Assembly: GCA_949358305.1 (NCBI GenBank)
Contig: OX442322.1
Span: forward strand, 1,488,001 to 1,552,000
Reading direction: 5' to 3'
From: Strigamia acuminata
Taxonomy: Eukaryota; Arthropoda; Chilopoda; Geophilomorpha; Linotaeniidae
Length of the DNA: 64,000 nucleotides
Part shown: in pieces, positions 52,201-61,683 of the stretch
How the letters are laid out: every line of letters begins with the position of its first letter
Numbering within the stretch: position 1 is the stretch's first letter
The notes under the pieces: model-generated
The model's input: only the letters and a program-made list of their open reading frames with translations
Told to the model about the DNA's origin: nothing
The model's database searches: none
Made by a program: the position numbers and the translations under genes

Positions 52201-54036
52201 CCTCGTCGCAACCCGCCTAGAAAAGGGAAAGACACTGGCGAACGTACAGCTTCAACTAGTGAATTGTTGCCTTTAGACATGACTTTGTGGCAAAGACGGC
52301 AGACTGTACGTCAAAGCGGGGCAACAGCTGGGAAAGTTGATGTTTGGTACATCACACCAAAGCACGAGAAGCTCCGCAGCCGTGTTGAGGTTGTCCGTTG
52401 GTGCAAAGCCGAGGGATACGAATATAGGTCGGAATTGTTTAATTTCAAAGACGTCACTATTGGTTTTGCTGGTTGCTGCTCTGTCGAGCCAGACACGTAT
52501 GAGGAGGCCGTAACGGGAGTTAGTAAACCAGATTGGGAAAACGCAATGGAGGACGAAATAAACATTTTCAAAGAACGTGAGGTTTATGTCGAAGTCGACA
52601 AAGACCAGGTTAAAGACAAAACCTTATTGGGATCAAAATGGATTTACAAGTTAAAAAGAGATCACACGGGTACGATTAGAAGATATCGTGCTCGTCTTGT
52701 TGCACAGGGCTTTAAGCAAAAGCCGGGTATTGACTTTACCGAGGTATTTTCCCCGGTAGTCAATTTTGTGTTAGTCATGATGTTCTTTTGTATCTTAGTG
52801 GTACTGAGGGGCTGGCGTGACGTACACCTCGACATCAAGGCCGCATATTTATATGGGGACCTCGACGAAGTGCAATATATCCATATTCCAAAGGGATATC
52901 GAACATCTGAAAACCAACACAAATGTTGGGAATTGAGAAAATCTCTTTACGGACTTCACCAGTCTGGTCGTATGTGGTACCAGCGACTCCACGACCAGCT
53001 GATTGAAATTGGATTTGAACCGGTCTTGGGTCTCAATTGCGTGTATAGCTTGGGGACTGACGCTATACTTATTTTCTATGTCGATGACATAGTATTGTTT
53101 TCAAAAGACAACATAGCCGAGGAGTGCGTTTTGGATTGGATTCAACAATCATTTGAGATTGTCAATTTGGGCCCCGTCACCCTTTTGTTAGGGATAGAGT
53201 TTTGTAGGGACGGGGAGAATATCTTTATTCATCAACGCGCTTATATTGCGAAGTTGTGCAAGCAATATGGGATCGACTCTTGTCATCGTGTTAGAGTACC
53301 TGGCACCCCAGGCACCATGATCCAAAAGGTTCAAACGGGGGAACGTGTCAATTCGAGTTTTCCGTATCGGTCCCTTGTCGGCAGTTTGCTTTTCATCGCA
53401 AGTCGTACAAGACCCGATATTCTGTTTTCGGTGATAGTGTTGTCTCAATACAACGAGACTCACTCGACTCGACACGTGAATATGCTGCTCCAAATCTTGC
53501 GATACCTAGGGAATACGCCAAATTATTCCATTAATCTTGGAAACTGTCAAAGTGAAAACTTGACCGTTTATACGGATGCGTCCTTCGCATTAGACCAGGA
53601 CAAACGTCGGAGTTTTGGTGGGCACATCATCTACCTGGGAGGCGTCCCGATCTCTTGGAACTGCCATAAGCAGACCATCACTGCACTTTCCATTATGGAG
53701 AGCGAATTCTTGGCGGTGGTAGACGGTGTGAAGGAAATAATTTGGCTAGAGCGCATATTTGGTGCTGACGTGATGGTGGATGGGTTTAACCGGGAAATAC
53801 CGTGTGTATACGCTGACTCAATGCCGGCGATCCAATATGCGAAGAATCGCATAGAGAATCGCGCAAACAAACACATAGATGTTAAACTACACTTCGTGCG
53901 CGACTGGTTTGAAAAGGGTGTCTTTCGAATCAGACACATCCCGGGAACTCTTAATGTGGCCGATCTTATGACCAAGTGGCTGTCTCGCGCAAAACTAGAC
54001 GCATTGTGCGAGCATATTTTTGTAGCAGCAAAGTAG
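49201..54036 (+). CDS. Copia-B gag-pol polyprotein (1611 aa)
   Basis: The ATG at 49201 is chosen; the open frame starts slightly upstream without ATG. Domain order is copia: gag (residues 1-210, W-x-x-V...YGVWGHVTG), CCHC knuckle CFNCGGTNHFAREC (about 236-249), protease VDTGATDHFSF (Asp329), integrase HSRMGHLN and CDACSRAK zinc region, DDE residues in HLDVWG, TDNGGEF and NSVAERTNR, an acidic linker, reverse transcriptase with ARLVAQGFKQ, HLDIKAAYL and YVDD, and RNase H with YTDASFA and LNVADLMTKWL. No stops or frameshifts. Confidence 0.95.
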   Translation: MASWDRRDDYKDVEKLNGTNYSTWSVQIQLLLQSYGVWGHVTGKEKALPATASAKEIREFDKREEKARSTICLACGKAQQVVAVAHEGAKEVWEALKAAYQPTTRARKARLRREFLMLKLHEQEEMMVFLARVDRKALELKDIQVDISDEFLAFQYLDLLPHQYETVKQTVYHWGDPEFTSKAVKERLLGEYNRLYEQTDEFGVPAGMVDNASAYFTKGRWQRGRGGNVSGSPRVCFNCGGTNHFARECPSPPKQQQGAARGNPIGQFSRGSQRGKNRGKGQQKAAVTQMDIFSDSPVSYFSAAICQEQPPVAVSLLSHASYDSQWYVDTGATDHFSFNKSWFSDFKPLTGYSVQQGDGKSKIEGIGNVTLISIHGQRTRELTLKNVYYAPNFKKNLISLGRTDEAGATTIVKNGKMFIYDVTIDDPSITAIRTSDRMYKVNCRINTKNSVNTVALSAQQSATVASSPPLKGEEIVDPLLTHLNFKTALTQNLSKSGKPVPAIKGQAKTANNAPAIVANNASMEISNQQLSVSNNTQASLVASKGNKPKNAKILKTIVQNNLTNGNGVVDGKDASIKPDKPQTMDIWHSRMGHLNAKGIALLNKSTEVFGLKLSNTELSSCDACSRAKSTRASFPPIATISTKGILEIVHLDVWGASPVKSIGGAYYYLVMVDDFSRLMWIVIMKKKSEVLGHFKKWLTEIERTTSRKVKSIKTDNGGEFVSKQWDEYASSIGLKCMRTNAYSPEMNSVAERTNRTILGGIRALMIENSLPPSLWAELAVSVVYLKNRFPHAGLGGRTPYNVFFNKKLSLRHVKCIGALTYVHVPSQTRAGKLQQRAWAGALIGYASTTRGYRIWDPNRNQVFLSKHVKILEQNFWYENLQNPQLTPSPFTDDSDSSGEDSFDDSVSETDSVHGDPIPEYPEGEGEEDPVEGGAPEDFNYVDAMQYIIGDLNVINDDEIGGAKGDNRDFFNIYPDDEDEGEEVEDPDASPQLSPQLSPTVPRRNPPRKGKDTGERTASTSELLPLDMTLWQRRQTVRQSGATAGKVDVWYITPKHEKLRSRVEVVRWCKAEGYEYRSELFNFKDVTIGFAGCCSVEPDTYEEAVTGVSKPDWENAMEDEINIFKEREVYVEVDKDQVKDKTLLGSKWIYKLKRDHTGTIRRYRARLVAQGFKQKPGIDFTEVFSPVVNFVLVMMFFCILVVLRGWRDVHLDIKAAYLYGDLDEVQYIHIPKGYRTSENQHKCWELRKSLYGLHQSGRMWYQRLHDQLIEIGFEPVLGLNCVYSLGTDAILIFYVDDIVLFSKDNIAEECVLDWIQQSFEIVNLGPVTLLLGIEFCRDGENIFIHQRAYIAKLCKQYGIDSCHRVRVPGTPGTMIQKVQTGERVNSSFPYRSLVGSLLFIASRTRPDILFSVIVLSQYNETHSTRHVNMLLQILRYLGNTPNYSINLGNCQSENLTVYTDASFALDQDKRRSFGGHIIYLGGVPISWNCHKQTITALSIMESEFLAVVDGVKEIIWLERIFGADVMVDGFNREIPCVYADSMPAIQYAKNRIENRANKHIDVKLHFVRDWFEKGVFRIRHIPGTLNVADLMTKWLSRAKLDALCEHIFVAAK

Positions 54037-54053
54037 TTCATCGAAGGGGGATT

Positions 54054-54512
54054 TGTTGATTTACGATGAACGATTTGCGATAAGTTTATCAGTTGTGTAT
54101 TTCCGAATAAGCACAACAAGCGCGTTGTCTTGTATTGTTACGAATGGTCAGCCAATTGATTTGATTTTTATCTATAAGCTTGTTTTGTACCGCAATTGGC
54201 TGTGTCGACTTGATAACGTGCGTTCCCGTCGTCTGCTTGTTAAGCGACGATACTTTAGTTATGTTTGGTATCGTTTATCCATTACTTTAGCCTATGTTTT
54301 ATTGTAAAGAATAAATCTATTTAAGTGTGATAATAGATTTGTTCTCCTTGTTGATCTGTAATCGGGGTTGAGATTATATAGCCTCAACCCAGACCACTGT
54401 TTTTATGTTCTCACGGTGAATAAAGATGGCGGTCGCGTGTTGCGAATTAACCGCACTTTGTAATTGCGTTTCCACTGATTTCCGAGGGCCACAGGACCGT
54501 TTTACCTCATCA
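54054..54512 (+). repeat. Copia-B right LTR (459 bp)
   Basis: Identical to 47600-48058 by eye; followed by the GGAAC duplication and the third piece of phosphatase copy 2. Confidence 0.93.
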
Positions 54513-54976
54513 GGAACTCACCTCCTTTTAATTGCGACGAAGTTTACCCAGGAATTTTTATTGGCGGCGAAACAGTAGCAAGAACCCGAGATTACCTGAA
54601 AGTTATCGGCATTACACACGTAATCAACACTGCACAAGGCAACGAAATAACCCAAGTGAACACGAACGAACATTATTACGAGCCTTCGGGAATAAAATTT
54701 CTCGGCCTACCTTTGATGGACACGCCCGAAACGAATATTTCAGTTCATTTTATCGAATGTGCAGATTTTATTGACGAGGCACTGAATGGTGGAGACAAAG
54801 TTCTTGTTCATTGCTATGGGGGAATCAGTCGTTCAGCCACAATCGTCCTAGCATATTTAATGATGCGAAAAGGATTCACAGCGGAGGATGCAATTCGCGC
54901 CGTACAAAAACGCAGAGATATAACTCCGAATAATGGATTCTTACAACAGTTGTTTGATCTAAATATCCGTTGTTGA
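54513..54976 (+). pseudogene. Phosphatase copy 2, piece 3 (catalytic part)
   Basis: Matches copy 1 from codon 34 onward with scattered substitutions and no frameshift. Signature HCYGGISRS keeps the catalytic Cys and Arg; the general-acid loop reads LMDTPETN, with Asp (GAC 54719-54721) where copy 1 has Asn. It ends five codons earlier than copy 1. The coding phase would be uninterrupted across the two insertion points, so the copy was probably intact until the retrotransposons arrived. An internal ATG at 54656 leaves 106 codons open. Confidence 0.85.
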
Positions 54977-55246
54977 GAACAACATCTGGATTGATTTTCT
55001 CAGTATATATGTGCTAAAAAATCTAGCATCATACTGCTGTAAGAGCAAGAAGTTTTAAGTCTTTTTTTAGGAAACAAAATTTTAGTAAATATCTATCTGC
55101 ATTAAAACTCATAAATTCTACGTTAAATACATGAAAAATTAAAAATATAATAGCGAGTCGTGAATATTTCCAGAACTACAGTAAACCCACCCGATTCAAG
55201 TAAACGAGAGTCCCTAGTTTGCTAGGTAGGTTTTATGGACAATTTA
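54977..55246. other. 3' flank of phosphatase copy 2
   Basis: 54977-55113 matches the 3' flank of copy 1. The rest is non-coding. Confidence 0.55.
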
Positions 55247-55546
55247 CTGGAGGGGTTTTATGTATACTGCGATCAGGAAATAGCATACTTTCTTGTAGAA
55301 AAGCAACAAGACACAGGCGCTAGACACTTTGAACTGGTCAGTTTAAGTGTTGGCTCTGCATGATATGCTGCAGGGACGGCTCAGATGGGGTAGGCACTGG
55401 AGGGGTTTTATGCATACTGCGATCAAGAAATAGCCCACTTTTTTTTGTAAAAAGGTAACTAGACACATGGACTAGACACTGATCGGTTAAAGTGTTGGCT
55501 CAGCACGGTTTGTTGCAAAACCAGCTCAGATGAAGTGAGACGCTTT
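55247..55546. repeat. 150-bp tandem duplication
   Basis: Two diverged units, 55247-55396 and 55397-55546, both starting CTGGAGGGGTTTTATG and containing ACTGCGATCA, GACAC, AAGTGTTGGCTC and GCTCAGATG. Confidence 0.8.
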
Positions 55547-55640
55547 CAACATGAAATTATTCTGAGCCCTGTACTTTGATAAATGACACACAACTCTGTT
55601 TTAATTACATCTATTTGATCTAATCAGTTTATAAAATCTG

Positions 55641-55656
55641 ATAAGTGTATATATAA
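55641..55656 (+). promoter_or_regulatory. Possible late promoter (ATAAG plus TATATA)
   Basis: ATAAGTGTATATATAA lies directly upstream of the ATG at 55660. ATAAG is the initiator form used by late genes of baculovirus-like viruses; a plain TATA box is an equally good reading. Confidence 0.3.
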
Positions 55657-55659
55657 AAA

Positions 55660-57654
55660 ATGGGAATATGGATAATTCCCGTATTGGCCAGTCTAAGCAT
55701 AATGTGCATTGTTTTGATATTATTCCCCCAAAAGCCCATTAAAGAATGGAAAACTTCCGGTCAGCAAAATGGCATTGCGTATTATAACAAACAGGAAAAT
55801 AAACTGATAAGTTCACCAAATTTAACATACAAAAATAATTCTTTAATATGTAGCAATTTCATTCTTAATGGTGCGAACTTACAATTTAATGACATTCTAA
55901 ATGGACTGCTGTTTTTAAATTCAGATGGATTTAATGTTTGTAAAGACGTTTCGATTCAGGATTCTACTTTAAAATGTAAGATTTTAAAATTCAACGACTA
56001 CACATTAAAAATAAATGTTGACAATATCACTGCGCATTCAATTATGTTTTTTAACCCCGCACTTAGTGAAATTTATTTTGAAAAAAATAGATTTGTGCGT
56101 TTAAATACAAACATACATACCGGTACAGATTTTTCTATAGCTACATTTACAAACAATAATAAAACTAATTTGTTATCATTATCTGCTTTTAGATTTCCTA
56201 TTTTTATGTTAGATGGAATATTAATTAAAACAGCTTTAAATGAAATAATCAGTCAAAACATAATAACTCTACATAAAGATAAAAATATTATTCGTTCGTA
56301 TGGAACAATCGGTGTGTATAAACAAGAATATGAATTAACTATTCTCGAGAAATTGAAACTAGATTTAGAAAAGTTATTTCACAATAACCTATGTCTACTA
56401 CTACATTTGATATTTCACGAATCAACAAAAACATTTTTTCTTACAGCTACTAGAAACTTTATAGAGGCTTTTAATGATATAAGTGATTGCCGCTTGTACT
56501 TGTACATAACGTCCAAAAGTGGCAAATGGATAGAATTTGATTTTGACTTTGAGAAATCATCATTTCTTTCTTTCAATGGGCACCAGTTTAATCAGCGATT
56601 ATCAATATTCGATAAAGATTATCACGACCAATTTTTTTCCGATGATTTAATGCACTCTTCAACACTATACACGCATGAAGACCAGCAGTTAGTAATTAAC
56701 CTTGGAGGAGAATTTGGGTCGTCCAGCATCTTAATGATTTTTGACGACGGTGATGCGGATGAAATTGTAAGATCTCCAATCAACTATGTAAAAATGAAAC
56801 CTATTAATAATAATTTTATACCCAATTCAAATAATTTATTTTATTTTGCTGATGAAAATTTAATCCAGCCATCTAATGTGCTGTTGGATTATACTACTTT
56901 TTATGATAATTGTTTAGTTGGACTGACGTTTATAGATGAATCGTCACAGACCTTCACCTTAGGTTGTGTTGGAGACAGGCATTTGCATGTTCACAAACAT
57001 GAGCTGGTTGATTTACCAGTGATACCTCTTCTGTCTTTACACGAGCGTATGATTATTAATAAATATTGTATGTATTACAACTCTAAACTTAAACGATATC
57101 AAAATGATCATATTATCAAACTCAAACTCGGATCCTATTTGTTAGATGGATTTAAATTTACTGGGGATGCAAGAGACTGTTTAGTAGTTTTAGGCGAAAA
57201 CAATACATTGTCTGTTGTTGACGATCTATTCGCACCAATGAATCTAAAAGCAATACATTCTGGTTCATTCCTTAAAAGCAATCTTGAGTTTACCAATGTA
57301 GATTGCAGCGTATTATACAATAATCCCGACCGATTAAAAAAACACATTGCACTACCATGCTTAACAGATTCATACGAAATGTATGTATACTTTGAAGTCA
57401 GATGGAACACAGATGCTCATCAAGACATGGCGTTATTTGAGATATCTGTGAAAGGCGATAAACATGCTGAGCCGTCAATATTTTATCAAATAGTCACGTC
57501 TCCTCAGAATGAAACTTCATACACGTCTTCAGTGTTAATTACGGCCTTTTTAGAGTTTGAGGCATTTTCAAATGTCGACATTGTCGTGAATAAAATTTCA
57601 GGAAAATGTCAGATTGCTGAAAAAACGTTTATAAAGTTGATTTCGCTTAGTTAA
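55660..57654 (+). CDS. 664-aa signal-anchored membrane protein, virus-like island B
   Basis: Intact intronless frame. Residues about 4-23 are strongly hydrophobic (IWIIPVLASLSIMCIVLILF) and followed by KPIKEWK, so the protein is probably anchored by its N-terminus with a 640-residue ectodomain. The ectodomain has about ten Cys, many Asn-x-Ser/Thr sites and beta-rich sequence; no catalytic motif was recognised. Size, topology and absence of introns fit a structural envelope protein of a large DNA virus. No family assignment is possible by eye. Confidence 0.65.
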   Translation: MGIWIIPVLASLSIMCIVLILFPQKPIKEWKTSGQQNGIAYYNKQENKLISSPNLTYKNNSLICSNFILNGANLQFNDILNGLLFLNSDGFNVCKDVSIQDSTLKCKILKFNDYTLKINVDNITAHSIMFFNPALSEIYFEKNRFVRLNTNIHTGTDFSIATFTNNNKTNLLSLSAFRFPIFMLDGILIKTALNEIISQNIITLHKDKNIIRSYGTIGVYKQEYELTILEKLKLDLEKLFHNNLCLLLHLIFHESTKTFFLTATRNFIEAFNDISDCRLYLYITSKSGKWIEFDFDFEKSSFLSFNGHQFNQRLSIFDKDYHDQFFSDDLMHSSTLYTHEDQQLVINLGGEFGSSSILMIFDDGDADEIVRSPINYVKMKPINNNFIPNSNNLFYFADENLIQPSNVLLDYTTFYDNCLVGLTFIDESSQTFTLGCVGDRHLHVHKHELVDLPVIPLLSLHERMIINKYCMYYNSKLKRYQNDHIIKLKLGSYLLDGFKFTGDARDCLVVLGENNTLSVVDDLFAPMNLKAIHSGSFLKSNLEFTNVDCSVLYNNPDRLKKHIALPCLTDSYEMYVYFEVRWNTDAHQDMALFEISVKGDKHAEPSIFYQIVTSPQNETSYTSSVLITAFLEFEAFSNVDIVVNKISGKCQIAEKTFIKLISLS

Positions 57655-58515
57655 ACAAAATCTTTTACAATACAGGCATGACTGATCATACAGATAGCAT
57701 ACACATTTACATGTTTTATTCATGGTGGGGTTGCATTATTGGGTGGTCATACACCTTTAGCATAGCAACTAATATATACGACTGATTGGTAACTCGGGTA
57801 TCTGAATACCAACACCAGACCAGACTTAAGTCATACGCTTATCGCAATTTAATAAAAAAAATAAAAAGCAGATTTATTACACTGCTACAAAGAGAGTTGT
57901 GGGATTCTTGAAGGCAACTGTGAACTATGGACTGTTTTATGCAAGGCAATACTGCGATTTAATTGCATTTACGTATGCAAGCTAAAGAAAATCTGAAGAT
58001 GTAAAATCTTATGTAGAACTTATTGAGCAAATAGGACAATCATAGATTAATTGGAGAAGCAAGAAGCAATCAAAGGTTGAACTACAGACTGTAGTGAACT
58101 ACAGACTATTTTATGCAAGACAATAATATGGCGACCTATCGCACGTTGTCACAAGCGCAACGGCAAATTTTGTTTGTATGAACATCCAAGTTGAGCGAAA
58201 ATCTGTTTGTTTTTATTTACAATGTGGTGACAACTTTCACTCATGTGAACTTCATTCAATATCATTGTCGCAATGGCAACCCTTTGACAGTGGGACAATT
58301 TGCAGCCACACATATTGATGATTTCATCGATTTGAACGTTGGAAATTAAAAGTTGAAACTTAGAATAGAAATCTCATTTCCTAGCAGTGGGCCAGGGTCA
58401 CCAATCTGTGAATTCAATTTCAAATTGTAAATGACGCACTACTTACTGTATGTCGCTGTTAAAAATTATGAAGTTTTATTCTATAGATTGATTTGGTTTT
58501 TTCTAATTTAAAAAA
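57655..58515. other. Non-coding region
   Basis: Contains a diverged repeated phrase (GAACTATGGACTGTTTTATGC at about 57922, a similar version at about 58098) and other AT-rich DNA. No gene seen. The longest frames are short. Confidence 0.4.
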
Positions 58516-59022
58516 ATGGAAAACATAGGCTTATCATCGGATGACATGAAAACATTTATAAAAACAGATAAACTTAACAAACAAATTTTAGGAATTCAAA
58601 TGTTTGTATGGATAAAAGATTACATGTCTGATGTTAGTTTTCAAATAAATTATATGGACACATATAAAAAAACGTTAAAAACACACATAGATAATTTAAA
58701 AAATAAAATAATCATCGAAACAGATAAACTAGAAAAAAACCTTAATACTGTCACATTGAAGGCAACTACAGGCGATAAATTTATTTTTATTAATTTCTTT
58801 TACCTAAATGTGCTTGATTTATATAAAGATAAATGTAAATTACATATTGAAAATTTGAATAAATATTTTACTGAGATAGCATCTTATACATTTAATATAC
58901 GCGAACTAGGAAAATCTTACATACAATTTCTAGATGTAATAAAGAAACCAGATTTGCCACTTGTTGTGTCTTCCCCCATCCTTACAACAATACAAACATT
59001 GTATCATGTCATGGGTTGCTAG
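58516..59022 (+). CDS. Unrecognised 168-aa Lys-rich helical protein
   Basis: Intact frame with ATG preceded by AAAAAA. Predicted mostly helical: residues about 45-85 (YKKTLKTHIDNLKNKIIIETDKLEKNL) look like a coiled coil. A hydrophobic run near 97-110 is probably buried rather than membrane. No catalytic motif. Very high A+T codon usage, like 59135-60163 and 60835-61683. Confidence 0.55.
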   Translation: MENIGLSSDDMKTFIKTDKLNKQILGIQMFVWIKDYMSDVSFQINYMDTYKKTLKTHIDNLKNKIIIETDKLEKNLNTVTLKATTGDKFIFINFFYLNVLDLYKDKCKLHIENLNKYFTEIASYTFNIRELGKSYIQFLDVIKKPDLPLVVSSPILTTIQTLYHVMGC

Positions 59023-59134
59023 GCTAACCCGTCACTGCCCAGTCTATGAAATCCGCTTCGTGGACTGATTAGTGATGACAACCGGGGTTCATCACACCAC
59101 TATTAATACCACAACATTGGTATATATTTTTTTA

Positions 59135-60163
59135 TTAATATCGATGTGCAATATTGCTTAGGTTTAAAATATGTTTTACAAAGTTTGGCAGGTATTTGCT
59201 ATTCATGAAGGTCATGGGAAACATTAACATTAACTGCTGATTGAAAAGATCATCGTGTTCACAACCACGACGCATATTATAACCTTTATCAAGGAATGTG
59301 TTCACGTGGGCGATAGCGTGGACGCACATCAAAACTAACTTCCACAGGACATTTTGGTTTGTTAAGTGTGTAATATCTGCATTTCTTTCAAAGGTAGACG
59401 AGTCATGTTCGTCAGATTCAGGATCAAATGGTAATTCGAGAATTGAATTTGGTGGTTGACCAAACACTGAATGTAAAGAATTTTGTGTAAAAGCATGTAT
59501 GGAATGCAAAGATGGTGCCTGTAACTCCTTTATGATACTTTCTGTATTAAAGACTAAATAAAAAAAATATTCGCATGTTTCATTCAATACTTGTATATCG
59601 TCCTGCAAATCGTTTGAATTCCCGTCATTTCTACCTTGTTTACGTACCACACAAATTACAGGAACGATGTATTCTACCGTCTGATCATTTAATGCTCGCT
59701 TTTGTAATTCGTGTACTTTGCTTAAGATATTGGCATCTGTTATTATCTTCTCATCAGTAATCGAAAACCGCTTAATTAATTCTTTTTCTGTCATTGTTTT
59801 ATAATATTCGTTTAACAAATAAAAATCAATTAACTTCCAAATCTGTACAATTATCGATGCCATGTTATTCTCCAAACAACTGATATCATCCAGATTAGTA
59901 AATTTTTCCTTTAATTCATACGCCAATATAGTCCATCGTCTCTGTAAAGTAACAATATAATTGCTTAATTTAGACGATGTTGGCAACAAGACGTGATCTC
60001 CAGGAGTTAAACTAATCTTGTTGTCAAATATTGCTCGACCAGTCACTTGGTTTACATTTTTATCAGCTATATTTATTAAATAATCCACAGAATTTTGTAA
60101 AATCGTTAACCGATCTGTTATTTTATCTGTTGCATAAAATTTTTGCGGTTGAAATCCTACCAC
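59135..60163 (-). CDS. Unrecognised protein, main part (342 codons)
   Basis: Open frame whose first codon is GTG; the first in-frame ATG is about 100 codons in. Immediately upstream (on the minus strand) another frame, 60123-60413, starts with ATG and overlaps it by 41 bases in the other phase. The likely reading is one gene of about 430 codons broken by a +1 (or -2) shift between about 60172 and 60123. The protein is helical, with no signal peptide or membrane span; Cys are few. No family recognised. Confidence 0.6.
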   Translation of the reverse strand: MVGFQPQKFYATDKITDRLTILQNSVDYLINIADKNVNQVTGRAIFDNKISLTPGDHVLLPTSSKLSNYIVTLQRRWTILAYELKEKFTNLDDISCLENNMASIIVQIWKLIDFYLLNEYYKTMTEKELIKRFSITDEKIITDANILSKVHELQKRALNDQTVEYIVPVICVVRKQGRNDGNSNDLQDDIQVLNETCEYFFYLVFNTESIIKELQAPSLHSIHAFTQNSLHSVFGQPPNSILELPFDPESDEHDSSTFERNADITHLTNQNVLWKLVLMCVHAIAHVNTFLDKGYNMRRGCEHDDLFNQQLMLMFPMTFMNSKYLPNFVKHILNLSNIAHRY

Positions 60164-60413
60164 ATTTGTCTACTAATTTACTATTTGTGTCAAACATGTT
60201 TTCGTCTGTTTCAGTGTCATCAACCTGTTTAATCAGAGACAAACCGATTCGCTTAATTTCCTTACGACTTGGAAATTCTTTGTTTTCTAATAAATATTGT
60301 TTAACAAGGTGGTGTTTATAAATTTTACTCAGAACATTACTATCAAACCCCAAATCTTTATATTTGCTCACAAATAAATTCCAGGAATTCATTGTACATT
60401 TTTTATAATACAA
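60123..60413 (-). CDS. Unrecognised protein, N-terminal part (96 codons)
   Basis: Starts at ATG 60411-60413 (a second Met at codon 8). Charged, helical, with no membrane segment. Its final 13 codons overlap 59135-60163 in a different phase. Probably the N-terminal exon-free portion of the same gene, separated by a small indel or sequencing error. Confidence 0.5.
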   Translation of the reverse strand: MYYKKCTMNSWNLFVSKYKDLGFDSNVLSKIYKHHLVKQYLLENKEFPSRKEIKRIGLSLIKQVDDTETDENMFDTNSKLVDKCGRISTAKILCNR

Positions 60414-60834
60414 ATTATTGCGATCCAGTATTTACTCATAAATATTTATCACGAATTGGTAGTTTATCTTAAAAAAAATAATGATTATCTTCATTTAAAA
60501 ACACGTTGGATTAATTAATATTCTAGTATTCCATTATATTTATAATAACAAATTTATTCAAAATATTTATTATAGTGGAAGATACTCTCTGGAACCCCAA
60601 AGGAACGAACTCTTATTTTGTTGCGGAAGCAACTCAAATTTCTATTTGGAATAATAAAAGTTCACTTTGGATGTTGGATGACAATATATTTGAAACTGAT
60701 TCGAAACGATGATTAAAAGAAAGGACCCGCGCGCACGAGTAACATTTGAAGAGTGATTATTCATAAATAGGATATGCTAAATGCACTTCCTGTCCCAATT
60801 ACACAAATAGACTTTCCCATTACTTTTTTAAACG
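60414..60834. other. Non-coding spacer
   Basis: AT-rich spacer between the two minus-strand ORFs; no gene recognised. Confidence 0.4.
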
Positions 60835-61683
60835 CTAGCTAGTTTCAACATTTTGATAAAGATGATCCAGATACAAATTTAATGTTTCTACAACGCTTGG
60901 ATCCTGATTATTTTGTACTGCTATTTTCACATCGACTATCCTTTGAGTTAATAGATTAAACCTATTTGACAACGATTGGTATTGATTAATCAAATTTTTA
61001 ACTGCATCGCTCAATAATTTGAATTTCTGATGTAAGCTGGCGTAATTATTCTTCAAATTAAAGTAATGGGATTGCAATATTCCCAAATATTTATCCTTTG
61101 ACATTGAAGTATTAGTAATAGATGTTAGGGTCTCTAAATGACTTTTAAAAGTATCTTTATCAAGTATGTCATAAAGGGGTTTATACTCAAGATCTAACTC
61201 ATTATTCTGGAATAGTTTTTTTAAGAAATGACTTTCATTGTCATCAGCAGGTGCCAATGACCTATCTCGAGTTTCTTTCCATAATTTTTGTTCTTCAATA
61301 AAAGATTGAAGAATTCTACCTACTTTGAATAGAATACAAACTAGTTTAAACTCATTACTTGATTCATGCGTTAAATAATTCTTTTGATTAAAATTAATGT
61401 AGATGTCATCTGTTAGGCTATGTAACTGATTTATAATAGTTTTATCATTAATTTTTTCGTAAACTGAACTGATTGTTTTACTGTACTCATCTACAGTATA
61501 ATCAGATGATTTATTAATTTTATACAACAAGTAGTCAACGATTACATTGGACATGTTTTTATTTTTCATGAGAATGTGTTCTGGAACATCTTTTAAAATA
61601 CAATTAAGATGTGCACATATTTCATTTGTGTAGTATCCCAATGCGCCCTTGTAGTCTCCAGTTTTGATAAAACTAATAAACAT
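60835..61683 (-). CDS. Unrecognised 282-aa helical protein
   Basis: Intact frame from ATG 61681-61683 to a stop at 60835. Almost entirely helical and polar, with heptad-like stretches near the C-terminus (KFKLLSDAVKNLINQYQSLSNRFNLLTQRIV, residues about 215-250, a likely coiled coil). No membrane segment or catalytic motif. Same strand and composition as 59135-60413. Function unknown; a structural or scaffold role would be a guess. Confidence 0.6.
   Translation of the reverse strand: MFISFIKTGDYKGALGYYTNEICAHLNCILKDVPEHILMKNKNMSNVIVDYLLYKINKSSDYTVDEYSKTISSVYEKINDKTIINQLHSLTDDIYINFNQKNYLTHESSNEFKLVCILFKVGRILQSFIEEQKLWKETRDRSLAPADDNESHFLKKLFQNNELDLEYKPLYDILDKDTFKSHLETLTSITNTSMSKDKYLGILQSHYFNLKNNYASLHQKFKLLSDAVKNLINQYQSLSNRFNLLTQRIVDVKIAVQNNQDPSVVETLNLYLDHLYQNVETS

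Larger units (their letters stand above)
47600..54512 (+). mobile_element. Copia-B, intact Ty1/copia-type retrotransposon
   Basis: A 6913-bp element flanked by GGAAC (47595-47599, 54513-54517). 459-bp LTRs (47600-48058, 54054-54512) are identical by eye. Primer site at 48061-48074, single uninterrupted polyprotein 49201-54036, polypurine tract GAAGGGGGA at 54044-54052. All features of a recently active autonomous element. It disrupts phosphatase copy 2. Confidence 0.95.
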
